From: Pohlia nutans
Lineage: Eukaryota > Streptophyta > Bryopsida > Bryales > Mniaceae
Length of the DNA: 64,000 bases
Direction of reading: 5' to 3'
Assembly: GCA_022496805.1 (NCBI GenBank)
Contig: CM040087.1
Span: 31,520,253-31,584,252 of the forward strand
Part shown: positions 1 to 9,718 of the stretch, one piece after another
Numbering within the stretch: the first letter of the stretch is position 1
Layout of the letters: every line of letters begins with the position of its first letter
Position numbers and translations under genes: made by a program
Notes under the pieces: model-generated
Databases searched by the model: none
Told to the model about the DNA's origin: nothing
The model's input: only the letters and a program-made list of their open reading frames with translations

Positions 1-357
1 ATAGTGCAGAATTTCCCTTGGCCACAGCCCTTGGTCACTTGTGTAAAGACCCCCTAAGACCCATATAGCTGTGTTATATACCGAAACCATGGGTTTAACC
101 TAGCTCAGCCTGACGTACTACGCTTGACTTAACGATTTTTTCCTTTTCCTTTTCTCCTGCAACATTTGTTAAACGACAGCTAGTACTATTAGATTGCATT
201 GCTGAGCTACTACCGTTACACAACATGATGAACAGGATGACGTTTCAACAACAATTGACCGAACAAATTATAAAAGTTTAAATAGCAGAGCAATTGGTAT
301 CACCAATGCAATAAATAAATAAATAAATAAATATATATATATGTATGTATATATATG

Positions 358-419
<62 letters not shown>

Positions 420-533
420 AATTAAGCACGTATGATAATAAATACAACATTAATTCGATCTAGGCTGTTTACAAGAGTTAATCTATGAAGAAGACCTATG
501 ATAATATATTAGGGTGATTGCAAGCTACGGTCA
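1..533. other. gene-free spacer with (TA)n tract
   Basis: No coding region is recognisable. Positions 322-418 are a TA/TATG-rich microsatellite, and the short ORF translated across it (Tyr-Ile repeats) is an artefact of that tract. Confidence 0.7.
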
Positions 534-790
534 TGGCCCATTCACACCAAGCCCTTGCCAAAAAACAAAAAAAATATTGAAAGCCTTGTCTTTTCTTGTT
601 GCAACTACTATGCAATTGCAATTCACTATTGCAAGTTGAGCCACGCTCCTTTTTTGCGTTGCGTTCCTTCTTGTCATGCGTTCGAGTAATTTCTCATTTC
701 ATATTTTATATTTCTTGTTTCCCAACAGATTCCCTCACAATTACCTGACGCACACATGGATGTTGAAGCACTGCTCTATGTGAATGGGCC
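534..790. repeat. MITE with TGGCCCATTCACA termini, copy 1
   Basis: The segment starts TGGCCCATTCACACCAAGCC and ends TGTGAATGGGCC, so it has about 12-bp terminal inverted repeats. A second diverged copy lies at 2485-2786 with the same internal order. There is no coding capacity. The superfamily was not determined. Confidence 0.65.
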
Positions 791-1169
791 TTCACTCAAC
801 TTTTTTGTCGATGTATAGGAATTGCTGCACTTTTTCAATCTCTAAGAAATCACAAATAATATTGAGATGGAATTTTGTGACGAAACAAATTGCATTGTTT
901 CTAGAATTCCAAAGTCAAGATGTTTACCACAATAAAGTTTGAAAAATTTCAATTTTTCTATCCAAATTAATCATTTCTACTTGGATTTGGTAGCGTGTCG
1001 CTTGTCAAAAGTGCACCTATATGCACATGTTTTCTGAGAAATGCTAGAAGGGGTTCAAATTTAAACTTCACAAATTTATAGCAATTTACCACAAGTATGC
1101 ACAAACCTACCATATTTTATTATTTTTGGTATTGCGCTTACTTTTAGTTTTCCAAAACATGAGTAGTTA
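791..1169. other. gene-free spacer
   Basis: AT-rich DNA with no supported gene, RNA or repeat boundary seen. Confidence 0.5.
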
Positions 1170-1173
1170 CTAA

Positions 1174-1404
1174 CCCCTAAAGGACCAAGAAGCCCGAATT
1201 GGGTCTCATGTTTTTTATAGCAGTTTTGAATAAGTTCTATGTAGACTTCTTTTATTCAAATTTATTAGTCTTTTAATCAACACATGCAATGTTCTTCACT
1301 GACTCCAGTTATATAAATTTTGAACCTCTCTGAATTACATTTTTCACAATACTACTAATTGAATTTGACATTTTAAAATTATACATCCTTGGTCCTTCAA
1401 AGGG
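1174..1404. repeat. piggyBac-like MITE, GGACCAAG family, copy 1
   Basis: It begins CCCCTAAAGGACCAAG and ends CTTGGTCCTTCAAAGGG. The flanking TTAA sites have decayed (CTAA on the left, TAAA on the right). It is homologous to 47997-48205 and, inverted, to 49644-49860, where the TTAA flanks are better kept. It is non-coding. Confidence 0.6.
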
Positions 1405-1455
1405 TAAATATTCTTAGATGATGCTGCACATTCTCCTAAGAGCAAGGTAGAGTCA

Positions 1456-1949
1456 AGGGCGGTTTACACTATGGACCAAGAGCCATGACCAAGAAAATTA
1501 AATCATTTTCATGGTCATGGCTCTTGGTCAAGAGCCGTGACCATGAAAAATCAAAAATGCAATTTTAAATGACTTGGTCACTCTTTGTAGTGTAAAGTGG
1601 ATTTAGACCGGGACAAGTTTAAGCTCATCATTCTCTCTTTTATCCTCCCCTTTTTCCTCCTTTCTCTTTAAATAATTGAACACTAGCCAATCAATGATTT
1701 TTGAGCCCCATGGTCTCCTAGATTATAGTTGAGTCGAGGCATTTGCTTCGACTCAACTATAATCAAGGAGATCATGAAAACATTATCCATTTGGGAAATT
1801 TTAGCATTTTTGGGGACCTCAAAGTTAGTGGTCATTCTCCTTTTTTCAAGGTAGTGTAAAGCCAAATGGGACCAAGAGCTCTTTTTGGGCCAATCACAGA
1901 TTTTAGAATTCCATGGTCATGGCTCTTGGTCCATAGTGTAAACCGCCCC
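1456..1949. repeat. PIF/Harbinger-like MITE, 494 bp
   Basis: It has long near-perfect terminal inverted repeats: GGGCGGTTTACACTATGGAC on the left, and the reverse complement ending in CCGCCCC on the right. It is flanked by TCA at 1453-1455 and 1950-1952, a 3-bp duplication. The interior contains a second shorter palindrome around 1720-1770. It is non-coding. Confidence 0.7.
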
Positions 1950-1952
1950 TCA

Positions 1953-2219
1953 GTGAAGGCTACTGAATGTTATGCGCCCTCTCCAAGAATGCCGGAAAGG
2001 GTAACCTGCATCTGGGCACGTTCTGGATTGAATTGATAGCACACGTGATGGAATTCGAACATGGATGACGCCATGCAGATCTCACGATTATTCCCAATAA
2101 ACAGAATTCAACTGCAGAAAATTCATAAATTTACCTTATCTATTATATTTTATTTATATATATATATATATATAAATATAAATAAAAGGGAACCCTTTAC
2201 TACACGAAGAGTTTGCCCA
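1953..2219. other. gene-free spacer
   Basis: No gene seen. A short TA tract lies at about 2153-2178. Confidence 0.5.
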
Positions 2220-2459
2220 AAGTTATTGTCCAACTTGTTTGTTTGGTATTTTTTTGAGCCAATTTCATTGATCATATTGTAAGAAACATGAATAAAAAAG
2301 GTTCCAAATTATGTCACTAGAATGATTGAAGAACATTATATGTGTTCATTGCAACCTAAATAAAATTAGCCACAAGGAAGTATTTTTTTGACCTACTTAA
2401 AAAAAGCACTTTCACATATGGCTTTCAAACATGACAATAACTTTGGGACGGAGGGAGTA
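2220..2459 (-). repeat. Stowaway-like MITE, copy with one intact end
   Basis: The right end reads GGGACGGAGGGAGTA, the typical CTCCCTCCGTCCC terminus of Stowaway MITEs beside a TA. The body matches 40654-40890 closely (same internal order), but the left terminus is missing here. Confidence 0.7.
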
Positions 2460-2484
2460 TATACTTACGCACAGTGTGCACTCA

Positions 2485-2786
2485 TGCCAATTCACACCAA
2501 GCCCCTGCCGCATTTGCATCTGCGTTCTTGAAATGGAAGAAGGGAAAAACCCAAAAACAAAAAAATATTGAAAGTCTTGTCTTATCTTGCTGCAACTATT
2601 GTGCAACTGCATTACACTGCCGCAAGTAGAGCCATACTACTTTTTTGTGTTGCATTCCTTCCTGTCATGCGTTCAAGTAATTTCATATTTCATATTTTAT
2701 ATTTCTTGGTTGCCAACAGATTCTCTCAAAGTTACCTGATGCACGCATGCAGTAGTAGTGCAGCACTGCTATATGTGAATGGGCCA
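2485..2786. repeat. MITE with GGCCCATTCACA termini, copy 2
   Basis: Diverged copy of the element at 534-790: about the same length plus a small insertion near 2510-2550. It ends ATGTGAATGGGCCA. The 104-residue frame across it is an artefact. Confidence 0.6.
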
Positions 2787-3410
2787 TCATGCATGCTACT
2801 CACAACGGTTCTGCTGATGGAACCATTGTGCCGGGTGCTGGCTCGCCGTGTCAACTTTGGGCCTCCTTCCATGTATGGATAGAGGCTCTTAAATTTCCCT
2901 AGAGCTACCGATTCTTTACCAAAGTGGATGAATCTATGGGTTTGTTAATGTGACAGCCGGCATTCGCCTGTCATCCCCAGTCATATTCTCCCAGTCATAA
3001 AAGTACCCATCTCCGGTAGTGGTTGTCTCAGCCCCACCAACGAAGAGACTACGAAAACGCATCGTTTTCAAGGGATTAATGATTGAACAGTATAAACACA
3101 TCCATAAAAGTAAATCTAGGGTAAATACTAAGGCACAGACTACACGACTAGCTGTTTGTTTTCTATTCTTCATGACACCGGTGGACGATAGGTGGTTCTA
3201 GAGACTTGGATTTCTGTCTTCTAGTGGCTTTCATTGACCCAATCCCAACATGAAAGCATGTCTAGGTTCTAATCTATTATATAACACAAAGTGGTGGATG
3301 CACGTACACACACTTTGTACAACGGTTCCGTAGTTAAAATGGAGTTGTGCCTCGTTCTGGCACGAGCCCATCTACTCTATTATATAACACAAAGAAAACT
3401 ACTTCAACAT
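2787..3410. other. gene-free spacer
   Basis: No supported gene. Short open frames on both strands lack start context, splice partners or recognisable domains. Confidence 0.5.
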
Positions 3411-4042
3411 TGTCTTAGTGTTACAAAATTTGCTATTTAGGAAAAGCAATGATGTTCCCTCCATCATTTCTTTTGCTTTTTTGAGTTTTATAGTAGATAA
3501 ACCAAATTTAACCAATCATGCTAAATTTTAAACTCTAAAAGTGAAAATGAGAATTTATACAAATCTTCAAAGGTTAATGTTTTAAAATTCATTAAAAAAA
3601 TATCTAAAGTTATTTTTGGAAGTTGAGGCGTACAAATAATTTGTAGAGATGATGCCCTACATTTTGTCTATTGAACCAAAATTTATCAAACATATGGAAG
3701 GCACATATTATAACACATCTATGTTTTGTCCAATACCCCTCGGGTTTTTAGGGGTTAAAGTTGGGTAATGTATTGTAAATTTTCAAAAAATTCAAAGAAA
3801 TGATAGAAGGAACATCATTACTTTCTTTGAATAGAAATTTTTATAACATTAAGACAACATTGAGGTGATTCACTTTGAAAATTTCTCCCAAATGGAGTTT
3901 AACTCGTATTGACATGATTCAAATTGCGTTGAAAAGTAAACTTGGTGTAGTATTTTTCTTTTTCTTTTTTCAAAAACATGTGCTTTACTTTGGGTAGTCC
4001 ATTATATTCAGACAGCGATTAGAAAATGGTCGTTTGAGCGTT
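3411..4042. repeat. two decayed piggyBac-like MITE pieces, inverted
   Basis: Positions 3411-3754 match the 3' half of the 540-bp family (5815-6354) and end in TTTTTAGGGG followed by TTAA at 3755-3758. Positions 3770-4042 match the same family in inverted orientation and end near GCGTTAGGGG. Both are truncated. Confidence 0.5.
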
Positions 4043-5023
4043 AGGGGTAAAAGTGTTGGTTTATGGGCCATCTACTATGTGGGTCCGTTTTTTCTTTTTC
4101 TATTTGGAAACAAAGGATAAAATAAAACATTTCTGCCAGAGGGCCAGACTTGGGCAGAAATAAAATTTTCCCCTGTAATACGGAAGTCATATGGGTCCGT
4201 CCGTCTTTCACTCCCACTGCAGCTCTTTGTCATATTCATTGTTTTTCCCCGGAACCGGAAAACTGTACTGTAGATAATCAGTCTTTTATAATGCAAGAAA
4301 ACAAAACTTGTCATGACATTTCTTCACGTTTGGAATCTCCTGTCTCCAGGACGCCGGTAACTTTGAATCCCTGGGACTCACTCTGGGACGGTACCACGCA
4401 GTAACAAATATTTCCCTTTCACATGGAAAGCAACATCCTCTTTCTTCCTACCTTTCCATGCACAGTCGGACTGGTCCTAAAATTCAGCTCTCTACCAATT
4501 AAAAAAGCACATACCACTTTCATGAACTCTCTGTAGACCAATCCAGTAGATAAGATTAGAAAAATTCCATAAAGCAACTAATCATGTAGTCCACCGGTTC
4601 GATGGTGAAGTGGGTGACTTTGCAAGCCGCTTTCAATGCTCACATAGCATGGATGGAAGTTGGGACCTCATTTTTTGTCCTTTAGCTGTATTCTCCGAAC
4701 CGATGCTCAGATGGAAGCTTGCCCTTATTAAGGATTGGCCGGATTGACCCCTTGTTTGTACCACAAGTTTTAAAAAAAAGAAGTTGGTCCTTATTTTCTT
4801 TACAAAATATGGCATTTCTCTTTTGTTGAGGGAAAAAAATGAGAAAATTTGATGTTTTTTCCAGATTTTCTCTGTATTTTTGTGAAGAAAAATACCAAAA
4901 TATAATTTTAAGCTTAAAATTTTGCCAAATATTCTTTATTCAAATTTTTTTACTTCGCCAACTAGACTTCAAGGAAAAAAAAAACAAAAAACACACATGA
5001 AATACATTGGTTGGGCATGCTCT
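4043..5023. other. gene-free spacer
   Basis: No gene recognised. Short ORFs overlap on both strands and have no domain. Part of 4440-4700 (from the CCATGCACAGTCGGA sequence onward) is repeated at about 13430-13690, so this is dispersed repeat DNA. Confidence 0.5.
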
Positions 5024-5432
5024 AAGGTAGAATGTCCTAAAACCACACCCCCCCCCCCTCTGATAATGACATGTAGACCTTTCTTGGCGCCACCACAGTT
5101 GAGACTCAAAATTGCCAATTTTACTATTCAAGTAGACCAATGGCATGCCAAACATTGTGAAGAAATAGTTGGTAGTTTTAGGTATCATTACGAGTGAAAA
5201 TCAGTACCATGTGGCGTGGACATGGGGAAACCTAGAGGTCGGATTTGGGTGACGAAGTTCTTTTCACTTTGAAAATTTGTATCAATTTGAATATTGAGAA
5301 TTAAATTGCGAATTTTTTTGCATTCTTTGAGAAATCTTCTTCCAAATGATAAAAAAATATTTTTCATAAATAGCCTTATTAAAATGAGGCCATATAATTT
5401 CTTAAATTGATGGTTTTAGGACATCCTACCTT
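5024..5432. repeat. TIR element, GGTAGGATGTCCTAAAACCAC family, copy 1
   Basis: The left end reads AAGGTAGAATGTCCTAAAAC and the right end is its inverse, ending GGACATCCTACCTT. The internal sequence matches 57940-58290 (same strand) and the arms of the element at 55886-57860. A run of about 13 C lies near 5046. It is non-coding. Confidence 0.7.
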
Positions 5433-5642
5433 CAATCCCATATTTTTATTTTTATTTTTATTTTTGACACAAACAAAGGGAGACCCTTTATTGCGAGAAG
5501 AGGCAAGATACAACCCAACCCCACCGGGACTGGCGAGGAGGGAAACAAAAAACTACTCTAAGTCCTCACTAACCTGAAAATCTGTAAGAGGGCCCTTAAG
5601 GAACCGACGAATATTGTGCTCAACGGGGGCGTAGGTGGCCAT
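5433..5642 (-). repeat. possible retroposon 3' tail with (AAAAAT)n
   Basis: Read on the minus strand, the segment ends in AATAAAGGGTCTCCCTTTG followed by repeated AAAAAT units. This looks like the 3' end of a SINE or LINE with a simple-repeat tail. No coding part is present, and no second full copy was found here. Confidence 0.3.
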
Positions 5643-5814
5643 AAGGTGGTTACCCCATTACCAACTGGCTCCTTTCACCAACAGCTAGGGGCATTACCCG
5701 CAATCAATGTTGTAATGATGTTGGTTGTAGCATGAGTTACAATTGGTAATGGGTTCTCTCTTGTTGGTTTTAGTATATGTAAGTGTGGTTATGGATTCGT
5801 TGTTGTTGGTTTAA

Positions 5815-6354
5815 CCCCTAAGTGACGGATCAACCATTTTATGGTCGCTGCCCTTTTTTACGGGCTGCCCGAGATGAAAAAACCTTTTTTTAGAAAATAA
5901 AAAATATTTTCCAATAGGAAATCAAGTCTACTTTCCAACCCAATTTGAATCATGTCGATCCGAGTTAAACTCCACCGGGGAGAAATTTTCAAAGACAAAC
6001 ACCCTCTACATTGGCTAGTGTTAGAAAATTTACTATTTCGGGAAAGTAATGATGTTCTCTCCATTGAAAAATGTGCAATTTTGAGTTTTACAATAGAATG
6101 TCTAGTTTTAACCAATCATATCAAATTTCAAATTCTAAAAATAAAATTTGTAATTTTGATAAATATTTGAAGCTAAAGGCTTCTATATTCATTATGAGAG
6201 AATAAAAAGCTATTTTTTGAAATTTGATTGTATGAATAATTACTAAACATCAAGCTCCTCATTTTCTCTTTTGGACTAAACTTCATCAAAGTTGAAGAAG
6301 TATTTTTTTATAACACATTTATGTTTTGCCCTTACCCCGGCCGTCGTTTAGGGG
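5815..6354. repeat. piggyBac-like MITE, 540-bp family
   Basis: It begins CCCCTAAGTGACGGATC and ends GTCGTTTAGGGG, flanked by TTAA at 5811-5814 and 6355-6358. The matching empty site in the paralogous element reads TTAA once, at 20454-20457. Relatives lie at 13744-14305 and 37566-38096. The short antisense frames over it are not genes. Confidence 0.8.
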
Positions 6355-6598
6355 TTAAGCATCTTTAGTGTGTGCAATACAAATCTTCTTTAAACATAAA
6401 GAGCTCTACCTATATGAGGTGAATGGGATGAGTCATACTTCAACTTTGAAAATTTATAACTAATTCATTCTTCATCCAAAAATTATGTTTCAACTTGTGT
6501 TGGAATCTATTTCTTCTTGCCTACCTCTAAAAAAAACTAATACTAAATAATATGAATGCCTCATATCCGTATTTCTTATTCAGTTGGGAATGGGGTAA

Positions 6599-7183
6599 GA
6601 GCATCCCCAATCGGATCCCGTCATGTGCTCCCTCCACATGGCCTTGACGGGATCTCGCCATGGTGGCGGGACTGGTTGCAGTGGCTTCTCCCCAATGGGC
6701 TCCCGCTACGAAATCTCGGGTTCAAATCCCGGTGCTATCGTGGCGCTACAGCAGGAGGGTACGAACACCCGGATTCTCAGTGGATGTTGCCGACCTGCTG
6801 TATATAGGTGATTGCTGTCAGAGCATCATCAATGCAGAAACAGCATCAAGGCGCTGTATCGCAAATTTTCAGATTGGTCTGCGGGGCTGCCTGTGTGGTG
6901 TGCCGCATGTAGATGCCTCCCCTCCAACCCGCGGTCCCAAAGCAACACTGCAAATCTGCCACCGCATGCAAAACGACAAGAAACGAACGACACATCTGCC
7001 GCTCCTCCTCCGCCGTGAAACTCGGACCCTTGTGGCCGCGTTCCTGGGCCAAGGTAGCGAGCGCATGAGAAATCCTGGAAGTAACGGGCGAGAGTCATAC
7101 TGAGTCCATTGGGGCATCATTTTACTGGAGGGCCCGTCAAGGCCCGTTGGCGTGAGTTGATAGCGTCCAGATTGGGGATGCTC
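6599..7183. repeat. PIF/Harbinger-like MITE, 585 bp, GC-richer
   Basis: Its termini GAGCATCCCCAATC and GATTGGGGATGCTC are perfect inverses. It is flanked by TAA at 6596-6598 and 7184-7186. The empty paralogous site at 20606-20608 has TAA once, which confirms a 3-bp duplication. Overlapping open frames of up to 147 residues run across it on both strands. None shows a domain, and they are attributed to its higher GC content. Confidence 0.8.
6662..6745 (+). other. tRNA-like segment inside the MITE
   Basis: The sequence CGGGTTCAAATCCCGG at about 6718-6733 has a tRNA T-arm layout (internal promoter B box GGTTCAAATCC, with a stem of five pairs). A looser A-box-like GGACTGGTTGCAGTGG lies about 45 bases upstream. 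I could not fold a convincing acceptor stem, so this is more likely a captured or decayed tRNA or SINE head than a working tRNA gene. Confidence 0.35.
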
Positions 7184-7195
7184 TAACCACCTTAA

Positions 7196-7558
7196 CCCTT
7201 AAACGTCAAGAGGGCCTGGACAGGGCAGCCCGGAAAGAATCTAAATCTTTTTGAAAATTAAAAAAAATTAACAAAAATTAAAAATCGGCTCTGCAGTGCA
7301 CTGCTGGCTAGCACCGTAGCACTGCGGCACTGTTGAACTTCAGCTGCCCCAACCTCAAAACTTGTTCAATTTGTTAACTTTGATTGCTTACCAACGATTC
7401 CACAATCTCTCAAATGAGGCGAAAATTTGGAATCTAGATCGCTTTTTCAGTAGCTTTCCAACGCAACAAGTCTCGCTTGATTTGGTTGAGAAATGAAACT
7501 TTTTTCTCCAATTATTCCTTTATACCAAGCCTGTGGGGCTTGCTTTGACGTTTAAGAG
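7196..7558. repeat. piggyBac-like MITE, ACGTCAAGAGGG family, copy 1
   Basis: It begins CCCTTAAACGTCAAGAGGG and ends TTTGACGTTTAAGAG, flanked by TTAA at 7192-7195 and 7559-7562. It is highly similar to 21585-21929, including the inner stretch around GGCTCTGCAGTGCACTGCTG. Confidence 0.8.
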
Positions 7559-7570
7559 TTAATTCCGTTA

Positions 7571-7987
7571 GAGCATGCCCAGCAGTTCCAGAGAAAAAAA
7601 GTCCGCCAAGCATCAATTTGAAGGCCATTTTTATTATGGAGGAATGTAATACAAGAAGTATCCCAGCAACATTCCTGGAGCGATCACCAAGGCAACTTAT
7701 AAAACGAAGATTTTATGAAAATAACTTGATGACCTTGAAGCACGGGCCGGTGAATAGTCTTCAAGCTCGTTATTTAATTGTTGATTGAGCATCTTTGCTT
7801 GCTTGGTGTGAGAAATTTGCTTGCGCCAAAGCTTCTCTGGATGGCGGGGAAACCTCAAACTTTGGGTCCCAAAACTATATTTTAGCGGTTGGTGGGTAGT
7901 TGTTGGGCCAAACTTCGAAGCAAGTGGAGATGACTACGCCAAATCTTGGTGTTGGTCCCTCCGAATCACCTGCTGCTGGGCATGCTC
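7571..7987. repeat. PIF/Harbinger-like MITE, GAGCATGCCCAGCAG family, copy 1
   Basis: The termini GAGCATGCCCAGCAG and CTGCTGGGCATGCTC are exact inverses. It is flanked by TTA at 7568-7570 and 7988-7990. The same termini occur at 22480-22844. It is non-coding. Confidence 0.8.
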
Positions 7988-7990
7988 TTA

Positions 7991-8434
7991 CCGCAATCCC
8001 ATAACTTAATTTTTCAGAGGTGACGGAGGCTGCCCTATTGCACAGTACTGTACGCCACACTTGCCTGGCAAGCAGACAGCCTCCTACGTTTACTCCACCG
8101 GCAGGCAGGCAGCCACTGCAGAGGTCTCCAGTCCAACAGTAGTGAGGATTATCCCACAAGGTCTATTAATTCCTTGGGCCTACTCCAAAGCGTGTGGACC
8201 CAGGCTCACTCACTCACTGTGGCAGCTTTTCCTCCCCCACACCTATTGTATTGTAGTCAACAATAAAAGGCCCGGGGCCCTTTGATCTGGGGCGGGAGAA
8301 TTTAGGCTCGCCACGCCCTCCGATCCAGTCCTCTACACGTGCTCAATAGTCTAATAATATCCCCGTCAGCCCAAAACCTGCCTGCTCCACTTTTTTTCCT
8401 CAGTCTCCATTTTTCTAATGTAAGAACTTTCCTA

Positions 8435-8485
<51 letters not shown>

Positions 8486-8798
8486 CGTAAGCTTACAGTA
8501 TTCAGATGTGAGGTTAACTTCCAAGTGTCAAGAAGTGTTCAACAGGAATGTTTTTTTTGACCTTTGATTAGATTTGTCACTTGTCATTCAGCATGTGTCG
8601 AATGCTGTTTTCCATGAGAGGAAAATCCGGGTTCAAAGTGATACAGTCCATTTTGTGCTGAAAACCATAATAGGGGTGTCACAGTCCGAGACTCTTTGAC
8701 GCGGTTCCTATTGCACACTTTGCCTTATGGGCATCATGAATAATGAAGCAAATATTTAAGTGAAGAGTACATAACATTTAGAAACCTATGTGACTACT
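7991..8798. other. gene-free spacer with (AT)n tract
   Basis: No gene recognised in the moderately GC-rich stretch 8000-8400. An uninterrupted AT dinucleotide tract of about 45 bp lies at 8437-8482. Confidence 0.5.
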
Positions 8799-9035
8799 GC
8801 CTCCCTCCAATAGAATGATGTGGAATATTTCACATCAAATCAGTAGCTATGGGCATTAAGCAAGAGCAATCAACCATGGTGAACAATAATCGAAAGCACT
8901 CATCCAAACACAATTCAATAATGTTTTGTAATTGTTTATTTGATTCTATAGTTCATTCAATTAGAAATCACTGATCACTCCATGGATGAAACTAAAAAGC
9001 AGTCTCTTCAAAGGCTACTGAATGTTGTGTAATGT
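8799..9035 (+). repeat. dispersed repeat, inverted copy at 62280-62560
   Basis: The segment containing ATGATGTGGAATATTTCAC, a central AACCATGG and a distal GGATGAAACTAAAAAGCAG recurs in inverted orientation at about 62280-62560. Internal near-palindromes around the CAATAATGTTTTGTAATTG stretch suggest a TIR element, but the ends were not resolved. Confidence 0.5.
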
Positions 9036-9468
9036 CTATTCTAGAAACGTTCTACACTAATTAAAAACGTTCAGCATGCAAGTATGTGCACCGAAAATTT
9101 CTCCTTGAAATGAACAGCGTGCGTACATTCGTTTCAGGGGTCCATTCACCTTAACAAACGGATACTAAAGTTCTCTCTGCTGTGCAGATGAACTTAAATG
9201 TCACAACACAACAATCAGATATAACGATCGAAGAACGTGTCTTCAAAGACAAAAACCAGAGACAAGGTGTCCAAGAAACCTTGAGGAGGTTACCGTAACT
9301 TGTGTAAATTTGAATTGATTTTAACTGTCACAAGACAGACCTTAACATTAATTTCAATGGAAAAAGAATCGCTAGGGAGGAGATTGCACGGTCTCCCAGC
9401 CGACGGTCGGTCACCATGTAGTGACTCAAGTAACGAGAAGTATGTACAAGTATGTGCCGGTCGGTGGC
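9036..9468. other. gene-free spacer downstream of the JAZ gene
   Basis: No gene seen. It lies beyond the 3' end of the minus-strand JAZ gene. Confidence 0.5.
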
Positions 9469-9472
9469 TTAA

Positions 9473-9688
9473 CCCCTAAACGTCCCATGGGGATAGTAGA
9501 TACGTGGCCGTATAATTGGTATTTGCTATCAACAAGAAGCTCTAAATTGGGATCTCAACAGCTCACTAGAACCGCATTTCAGCTTATGTGTTGAACTCAA
9601 ACCTATAAAAGGTCTGGATCCATTCCAAATACTAGAAAAACACACCGTATTCTACTGGCCGCAAAAGGCACTTTCAGACGTTTAGGGG
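9473..9688. repeat. piggyBac-like MITE abutting the JAZ 3' end
   Basis: It begins CCCCTAAACGTCCCATGGGG and ends CAGACGTTTAGGGG, flanked by TTAA at 9469-9472 and 9689-9692. Its inner edge is only 30 bp beyond the JAZ stop codon, so the JAZ 3' UTR must run into it. A relative lies at 46393-46580. Confidence 0.8.
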
Positions 9689-9718
9689 TTAAAACTGAAT
9701 AGATGAAGGAACTAAAAA

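Larger units (their letters stand above)
5643..7193. repeat. TIR element carrying two nested MITEs
   Basis: The outer element starts AAGGTGGTTACCCCATTACC and ends GTAACCACCTT (interrupted). It is the same family as 20171-20615, which lies in inverted orientation and lacks both insertions. Nested inside are a TTAA-flanked MITE at 5815-6354 and a TAA-flanked MITE at 6599-7183. Removing them leaves about 420 bp, close to the 445 bp of the uninterrupted copy. Confidence 0.8.

Noticed and set aside
6660..7120. Overlapping ORFs of 62-147 codons on both strands in a GC-richer block
   Set aside because: They lie within a TAA-flanked MITE, overlap in several frames and show no domain.
9471..9692. CCCTAAA-type words as interstitial telomere repeats
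   Set aside because: They occur singly at MITE ends and not as tandem arrays.
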